DNA of 64,000 nucleotides from Nitriliruptor sp040882055 (lineage in GTDB: Bacteria; Actinomycetota; Nitriliruptoria; Nitriliruptorales; Nitriliruptoraceae). Within the stretch, counting starts at the first letter, position 1, and the number at the start of each line of letters is the position of its first letter. The stretch lies in assembly GCA_040882055.1 (NCBI GenBank), contig JBBECA010000080.1:1-64000 (forward strand). Reading direction: 5' to 3'. A model generated the notes under the pieces. It was given only the letters and a program-made list of their open reading frames with translations, ran no database searches and was not told the origin of the DNA. Of this stretch, positions 59,467 through 64,000 are shown piece after piece. The translations under genes were made by a program, and so were the position numbers.

Positions 59467-59763
59467 GTGGCCCTGTCCGACGACGAGGTCCGTCACGTGG
59501 CGTCGCTCGCGCGGCTCGCACTGACCGATGACGAGGTGATCGCGCTCGGTCCCCAGCTGTCGGCCATCCTCGACTACGCCGAACAGGTCGGCGAGGTCGC
59601 CGCGGCGGACGTCCCCCCGACGACCCACCCCTTCTCGCTCACGAACGTGTCACGGCCGGACGACCCCTCCCCGTCGATGCCGCGCGAGGACGCGCTGGCC
59701 ATGGCGCCGCAGGTCGAACAGGACCGGTTCGCCGTGCCGCGCATCGTCGCGGAGGAGGGCTGA
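59467..59763 (+). CDS. gatC: Asp-tRNA(Asn)/Glu-tRNA(Gln) amidotransferase subunit C
   Basis: A 98-residue GatC. LSDDEVRHVASLARLALTDD, then LSAILDYAEQVGEV, and a C-terminal RPDDPSPSMPREDALAMAPQ match the family well. It stabilises the GatA-GatB complex. GTG 59467 follows GAGGAG. One base separates its stop from gatA. With GatA and GatB it converts misacylated Glu-tRNA(Gln) or Asp-tRNA(Asn) to the correct forms. Confidence 0.93.
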   Translation: MALSDDEVRHVASLARLALTDDEVIALGPQLSAILDYAEQVGEVAAADVPPTTHPFSLTNVSRPDDPSPSMPREDALAMAPQVEQDRFAVPRIVAEEG

Positions 59764-59764
59764 G

Positions 59765-61336
59765 GTGGAGGAGTCGCTGACCAGCCTGACCGCCGCCCAG
59801 CTCGCGGCGCGTCTCGGTGACCGCACCGTCTCGGCGCGCGAGGTCGTCGATGCCTACCTCGACCGGATCGCGGCGGTGGACGGTGTCGTGCCGGACGGGG
59901 ACGTGTGGATGCCACGCGCCGACCTCGGGCCGGACGACGTCCACGCCTACCTGGCGGTGACGGCCACCGCCGCCCGTGAGCACGCCGACGACGTCGACGC
60001 CCGTCGGGCCGCCGGAGGGGAACTGTCGCCCCTCGCGGGTGTCCCGCTGGCGCTCAAGGACGTGCTGACGATGCGGGGTGCACCGACCACCTGTGGGTCA
60101 CGGATGCTCGAGGGGTGGATCCCGCCCTACGACGCCACCGTCACCGAGCGGCTCCGCGACGCCGACGTCATCGTGCTCGGCAAGACCAACATGGACGAGT
60201 TCGCGATGGGCTCGTCGACCGAGAACTCCGCCTACGGGCCGACCCGGAACCCCTGGGATCTCGACCGCGTCCCGGGTGGCTCGTCGGGCGGGTCCGCGTC
60301 CGCCGTCGCCGGGTTGCTCGCGCCGCTCTCGATCGGCACCGACACCGGGGGGTCCATCCGCCAGCCCGCCGCGTTGACCGGCCTCGTCGGGGTCAAACCC
60401 ACCTACGGCACCGTGTCCCGCTACGGGCTCGTCGCCTTCGCCTCGTCGCTCGACCAGGCGGGCCCGTTCGCGCGCACCGTCGAGGACGCCGCGCTCCTGC
60501 ACGAGCTGATCGCCGGCCACGACCGTCGCGACTCCACCTCGGTCCCGGATCCCGTCCCGTCCTTGACCGGCGCCATGCACGACGGCGTCGAGGGGCTGCG
60601 GATCGGGGTCATCTCCGAGCTCCGAGGCGAGGGCTACGAGCCTGGCGTCGCGCGGGTCTACGACGAGGCGCTCGCCCGCTTCGAGTCGCTCGGCGCCACG
60701 CTCGTCGACGTGTCGCTGCCGAACGCGTCCTACGGGTTGGCCGCCTACTACCTCATCGCGCCGTCCGAGGCGTCGTCGAACCTCGCCCGCTTCGACGGGG
60801 TGCGGTACGGCGTCCGGGTCGACGCCGAGACGGCCGAACTGATGAACGCCGCCACGCGCGAGCGCGGCTTCGGGCCCGAAGTCAAGCGCCGCATCATGAT
60901 CGGGACGCACGCCCTCTCGTCGGGGTACTACGACGCCTACTACCTGCAGGCCTCGAAGGTCCGCACCCTCATCGCGCGCGACTTCGCCGCGGCGTTCGCG
61001 GAGGCCGACGTGCTGGTCAGCCCGACATCGCCGGCCGTGGCGTTCGGCCTCGGAACGAAGACCGCCGACCCGCTCGCGATGTACCTCAACGACGTCGCCA
61101 CCGTGCCCGCCTCGCTCGCGGGGGTGCCGGCGATGTCGGTGTTCGCCGGGACGGCCGAAGCGCCGGATGCGCCGGGCAGCGCGCTGCCCGTCGGGCTCCA
61201 GCTCATGGCACCACTGCTGCGTGACGACCTGCTCTACCGCGTGGGGTGGGCGTTCGAGCAGGACCTCGGCGAGGTCCCCCTGGCGCACGGTGAGCGTGCG
61301 GTCCCCGTCGGTCCCGTCCCGGAGGTGTCCCGATGA
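59765..61336 (+). CDS. gatA: Asp-tRNA(Asn)/Glu-tRNA(Gln) amidotransferase subunit A
   Basis: A 523-residue amidase that releases ammonia from glutamine. The Ser-cisSer-Lys triad is visible: Lys in PLALKDVLTMRG, and the serines in PGGSSGGSASAV and GTDTGGSIRQPA. A 25-30 residue insertion near residue 40 (VVPDGDVWMPRADLG) is unusual but lies in the surface region between helices. GTG 59765 follows AGG within the gatC stop. It overlaps gatB by ATGA. Confidence 0.95.
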   Translation: MEESLTSLTAAQLAARLGDRTVSAREVVDAYLDRIAAVDGVVPDGDVWMPRADLGPDDVHAYLAVTATAAREHADDVDARRAAGGELSPLAGVPLALKDVLTMRGAPTTCGSRMLEGWIPPYDATVTERLRDADVIVLGKTNMDEFAMGSSTENSAYGPTRNPWDLDRVPGGSSGGSASAVAGLLAPLSIGTDTGGSIRQPAALTGLVGVKPTYGTVSRYGLVAFASSLDQAGPFARTVEDAALLHELIAGHDRRDSTSVPDPVPSLTGAMHDGVEGLRIGVISELRGEGYEPGVARVYDEALARFESLGATLVDVSLPNASYGLAAYYLIAPSEASSNLARFDGVRYGVRVDAETAELMNAATRERGFGPEVKRRIMIGTHALSSGYYDAYYLQASKVRTLIARDFAAAFAEADVLVSPTSPAVAFGLGTKTADPLAMYLNDVATVPASLAGVPAMSVFAGTAEAPDAPGSALPVGLQLMAPLLRDDLLYRVGWAFEQDLGEVPLAHGERAVPVGPVPEVSR

Positions 61337-62892
61337 CCGCCGCCTCGACGCCCGAGGACGTCGTCGTCGCTGACGTGCCCGTCCCCGGTGAGTTGCGCGA
61401 CGCCGACCGGATCCAGAAGGACACCGGGACCGCTGGGGTGCTGCCCGAGGGGTGGGCGATGACGATCGGGCTCGAGGTCCACGTCGAGCTCACCACCCGG
61501 ACCAAGATGTGGTGCGGGTGCTCGACCACGTTCGGCGGCGAGCCCAACACCAACATCTGCCCGGTGTGCACCGGGCAGCCCGGCGCGCTGCCGGTGGTCA
61601 ACGCGCAGGCCGTCGAGGACGCGGCGCTGCTCGGCCTGGCGCTCCACGGCTCGATCGCCGAGGTGTGCCGCTTCCACCGCAAGAACTACTTCTACCCCGA
61701 CATGGCCAAGAACTACCAGATCAGCCAGTACGACGTCCCGCTCGTGCACGACGGTCACCTCGACGTCGTGGGTGCCTCGGGCGAGGTCCAGCGCATCGGG
61801 ATCGAGCGCCTCCACATGGAGGAGGACACCGGCAAGTCGCTGCACGTCGGCGAGTCGGGTCGCCTCCACGGCGCCGACCGGTCGCTGATCGATTACAACC
61901 GGTGCGGCATCCCGCTGCTCGAGGTCGTGTCGCGACCCCACGTCCACGACCCGGACACCGCGCAGGCCTACCTCCGCGAGCTGGTCGCCATCGTGCGGGC
62001 CACGGGCGTGTCCGACGCGCGCATGGAGGAGGGGTCGATCCGCTGCGACGCGAACGTCTCGGTCGCCCGCCCGGGTGACCCGCTCGGGACGCGCTGCGAG
62101 ATCAAGAACCTCAACTCCGTCCGCTCGCTCGGTCGGGCTTGTCGCTACGAAGCCGCCAGGCAGGTCGCGGCGATCGAGGACGGCGAGACGATCGTCATGG
62201 AGACCCGGCACTGGGACGAGGGGCGTGGTGTCACCGAGACGCTGCGCAAGAAGGAGTCGGTGACCGACTACCGCTACTTCCCGGATCCGGACCTGGTCGA
62301 GATCGTCTCGCCCGCTGAGTGGGTCGACGGGGTCCGGACGCGCCTCCCCGAGCTTCCGGCGGAGGTCCGCGAGCGTCTCGTCGGCGCCGGTGTCGCGCCG
62401 GAGGCTGCCGCGTCGCTGGTGGGTAGCGACCTGCTGTCTCGCTACGACGCAGCCGTCGCGGCGGGGGCGGCACCGGGTCCGGTGGCGAACTGGTTGACCG
62501 GTGACCTGACCGGGTTGCTCACCGCCGCCGGCGTGAGCGCCGACGAGGCGGGGGTCACCGGGGCGCACGTCGCCGAGCTCGTTCAGCTCGTCGACGACGG
62601 CACCTTGTCCACGAAGCTGGCCAAGCAGGTGCTCGAGGCGCTGGTCGAGGAGCGGGGCGCGAAGGGACCGGCGGCCATCGCCTCCGAGCGGGGCCTGCAG
62701 CAGGTCTCGGACGAGGGCGAACTGCGGGCCATCTGCCAGCAGGTGGTCGACGACAACGCCGGGACCGTCGAGCAGATCCGCGGCGGGAACGACAAGGCCA
62801 TCGGCGCACTGGTGGGTCAGGTCATGAAGGCCACGAAGGGCCAGGCCGACCCGCGCAAGACCAACGAGCTGCTCCGCGAGCTCATCGCCTGA
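61333..62892 (+). CDS. gatB: Asp-tRNA(Asn)/Glu-tRNA(Gln) amidotransferase subunit B
   Basis: A 519-residue subunit that binds tRNA and activates the misacylated amino acid. IGLEVHVELTTRTKMWCGC and ICPVCTGQPGALPVVN carry the zinc cysteines; YFYPDMAKNYQISQYDVPL, MEEDTGKS, DYNRCGIPLLE and the C-terminal YqeY-like tail domain are all present. A 30-residue acidic leader precedes the fold. ATG 61333 overlaps gatA. It is the last gene of gatCAB. Confidence 0.96.
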   Translation: MTAASTPEDVVVADVPVPGELRDADRIQKDTGTAGVLPEGWAMTIGLEVHVELTTRTKMWCGCSTTFGGEPNTNICPVCTGQPGALPVVNAQAVEDAALLGLALHGSIAEVCRFHRKNYFYPDMAKNYQISQYDVPLVHDGHLDVVGASGEVQRIGIERLHMEEDTGKSLHVGESGRLHGADRSLIDYNRCGIPLLEVVSRPHVHDPDTAQAYLRELVAIVRATGVSDARMEEGSIRCDANVSVARPGDPLGTRCEIKNLNSVRSLGRACRYEAARQVAAIEDGETIVMETRHWDEGRGVTETLRKKESVTDYRYFPDPDLVEIVSPAEWVDGVRTRLPELPAEVRERLVGAGVAPEAAASLVGSDLLSRYDAAVAAGAAPGPVANWLTGDLTGLLTAAGVSADEAGVTGAHVAELVQLVDDGTLSTKLAKQVLEALVEERGAKGPAAIASERGLQQVSDEGELRAICQQVVDDNAGTVEQIRGGNDKAIGALVGQVMKATKGQADPRKTNELLRELIA

Positions 62893-62909
62893 GCCCGCGG
62901 AGCCGCTCG

Positions 62910-62929
62910 TCGGCGCGCTCGCGCGCCGA
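62910..62929. terminator. Hairpin between gatB and dodecin genes
   Basis: TCGGCGCG (62910-62917) and CGCGCCGA (62922-62929) form an 8-bp stem with a 4-base loop, just after the gatB stop and before the convergent dodecin gene. Confidence 0.5.
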
Positions 62930-62961
62930 GCGTCCGACGCGCCGTGCGCTCGGGGTGTGTG

Positions 62962-63171
62962 TCAGTCGTCGAGCTGGAAGGTGACCAGGAGGTTGACCTG
63001 GTAGCTCTTGACGGTCCCGCCATCGATGTTGACGCGCTGCTCCTTCACCCAGGCGGACTGGACGTTGCGCAGGGTCTTGTTGGCACGGTCGATACCGGCC
63101 TGGACGGCGTCCTCGAAGCTGGTGTCGGACTTCGCGCTGATCTCGGTCACGCGTGCGACGGACGTTGCCAC
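62962..63171 (-). CDS. Dodecin (flavin-storage protein)
   Basis: A 69-residue dodecin. VARVTEISAKSDTSFEDAVQ, then ANKTLRNVQSAWVKEQRV with the flavin-stacking Trp, and GTVKSYQVNLLVTFQLDD define the family, whose dodecameric shells store flavin or FAD. GTG 63171 follows GGGAG. It lies between gatB and a SRPBCC gene, probably monocistronic or with the upstream minus-strand gene. Confidence 0.93.
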   Translation of the reverse strand: MATSVARVTEISAKSDTSFEDAVQAGIDRANKTLRNVQSAWVKEQRVNIDGGTVKSYQVNLLVTFQLDD

Positions 63172-63199
63172 GTTGCTCCCTCTGGTCGGGTCGGTTGGG

Positions 63200-63859
63200 T
63201 CACCCGCTACCTGAGCGGAACGTCGTCCACGGTGCTCCCGGCGAACGGCCTCCGCCATCCGATCGTGCCCGGTGGGACGGGCCTCGCGAGTGGTCCGCGT
63301 GGGTGCGGGACCGGCGTCGGATCGCGAGACAGCCTGCGAGCGCGACGGCGATCGACGCCGTGCGACGGCGCCGGCCGATCGGGCGCGAGCGGAACAGCAG
63401 CAGCTCGGCCCCGAGGTCCCGTGCCGCCGCTTCGGTGGCGTGACGCATCACCACGCCGTGCGACCACTCGAACACCGGTCGCGCCACCGGGGTGAGCAGG
63501 TTCATCCACCGCTCGCGCGTGCGGACGTCCCAGGTGAACCGCACGTCGGTCCCGTCCGGGTGGTCGCGGAGCCGCCAGGTGCCCGTGCCGTCGAGGTCAC
63601 CGCTCGCACGCATCTGCAGGCACCGCGGACGCTCGGCGGCGACGGTCTCGATCCGTGCGCTGAGCCGGTAGCCGACGGGCGCACGCACCGTGGCCTCGAA
63701 GCTCGCGCCGCGGCCGTCGTGGTCGCCGCGGTCGGTGCGGCGGACGGTCACCGCGTCGGCCCACCCCGCGAGCCACCGCTCCGGTTCGACGATGGAGCGG
63801 TAGACCGCCCGGGCGGGGGCGGCGAAGCGCATGTCGGTCACGAACCGGTAGCGAGCCAC
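63200..63859 (-). CDS. SRPBCC / polyketide-cyclase-like protein
   Basis: A 219-residue protein whose first 150 residues match the START/SRPBCC hydrophobic-pocket fold: FVTDMRFAAPARAVYRSIVEP, then WADAVTVRRTDRGDHDGRG, VGYRLSARIETV, GTGTWRLRDHPDGTDVRFTW, and a final helix with PVFEWSHGVVMRHATEAA. The last 60 residues are Arg-rich and may be a membrane-proximal or non-conserved tail (SIAVALAGCLAIRRRSR). GTG 63859 follows GGAGG; the ATG at 63880 is the alternative. Such proteins bind lipids or aromatic ligands; the ligand is unknown. Confidence 0.75.
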   Translation of the reverse strand: MARYRFVTDMRFAAPARAVYRSIVEPERWLAGWADAVTVRRTDRGDHDGRGASFEATVRAPVGYRLSARIETVAAERPRCLQMRASGDLDGTGTWRLRDHPDGTDVRFTWDVRTRERWMNLLTPVARPVFEWSHGVVMRHATEAAARDLGAELLLFRSRPIGRRRRTASIAVALAGCLAIRRRSRTHADHSRGPSHRARSDGGGRSPGAPWTTFRSGSG

Positions 63860-63885
63860 GCTCACCTCCGCCTCGTGCATCGCGG

Positions 63886-64000
63886 CGTGAACCTACGCGG
63901 TCCATCGGCCTGCGGTGACCGCGTGGACGGACCGAGTGGTCGTCCGGCGAGCGGCGCGGAGGCTCTACCCTCTGTGGCCGCGCGGCACGCGGCCGCTCCG
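63886..64000. other. Window-end intergenic region
   Basis: Between the SRPBCC start and the window end no coding sequence is evident. TAGGTT on the minus strand (63890-63895) may serve the SRPBCC gene, and TACCCT at 63966-63971 on the plus strand may serve a gene beyond the window. Confidence 0.35.

Noticed and set aside
1..64000. tRNA, rRNA or riboswitch
   Set aside because: No acceptor-stem/T-loop pattern or rRNA-like stretch was found in the intergenic regions; the longer gaps (about 41376-41545, 43424-43621, 51777-51954) hold only promoters and dyads.

Overview
The window is about 64 kb of very GC-rich DNA (roughly 70% or more by eye). Most starts are GTG, many neighbouring genes overlap by GTGA or ATGA, and the gene content is actinobacterial: meaB/mce, fused accDA, a CtaG/Sco/PCuAC copper group, DUF3105 and DUF4259 proteins, GH57 branching enzyme beside etfBA, and NrtR-controlled NAD salvage. 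It looks like chromosome of a free-living aerobic member of the Actinomycetota. A deep branch such as Nitriliruptoria or Euzebyia would fit, but that is inference. I see no rRNA, tRNA, CRISPR array, insertion sequence or prophage.

Layout. 1-6250: end of a polyamine-type binding protein, then two aldehyde dehydrogenases, a ureohydrolase and an amidohydrolase, probably polyamine or guanidino-compound catabolism. 6372-11187: a tandem 3-hydroxyacyl-CoA dehydrogenase, two small genes, two cyclophilins and a lipoprotein. 11204-15695: an alcohol dehydrogenase relative, a conserved unknown, methylmalonyl-CoA epimerase, thiolase and MeaB. 15760-18143: a PLP decarboxylase coupled to a membrane protein with a sigma-region-2-like N-terminus. 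18330-23580: heptad-repeat exported protein, TetR regulator and RND/MMPL transporter in one overlapping operon. 23591-30432: DUF4259 and DUF3105 proteins, fused acetyl-CoA carboxyltransferase, enoyl-CoA hydratase, a methyltransferase plus hexapeptide transferase pair and a DoxX-like protein. 30474-34243: copper delivery for cytochrome oxidase (PCuAC, Sco, CtaG) with an AAE-type transporter. 34330-37715: a membrane-anchored trypsin-fold protein without visible catalytic residues, and a class A penicillin-binding protein. 37811-38891: a scaffold gap and a damaged ABC transporter. 38888-43372: GH57 enzyme and methyltransferase divergent from etfB-etfA across a perfect inverted-repeat operator. 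43621-51777: a degenerate adenylate-forming enzyme, a transporter, YbaK with an in-frame minisatellite, cysteine desulfurase and MnmA. 51954-64000: ligA, a lone cyclic-nucleotide-binding protein, pncB-pncA-nrtR with a perfect palindrome upstream, a broken response-regulator/glycosyltransferase region, gatCAB, dodecin and a SRPBCC protein.

The order etfBA next to methyltransferase and GH57, then iscS-like, mnmA, ligA and gatCAB, recalls the M. tuberculosis Rv3031-Rv3009c region as I remember it. The core of the right half is therefore ordinary conserved chromosome.

The main caution concerns assembly. Both 100-N gaps are flanked by the same 55 bases on each side, the signature of contigs that share a k=55 overlap. 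Three nearby genes (ABC ATPase, ABC permease, and the response-regulator/GT2 junction near 58135) look internally deleted. The most interesting biological candidates are the 27-bp coding minisatellite inside ybaK, the NrtR and etf operators, the sigma-like membrane protein, the pseudo-protease operon and the tandem dehydrogenase.
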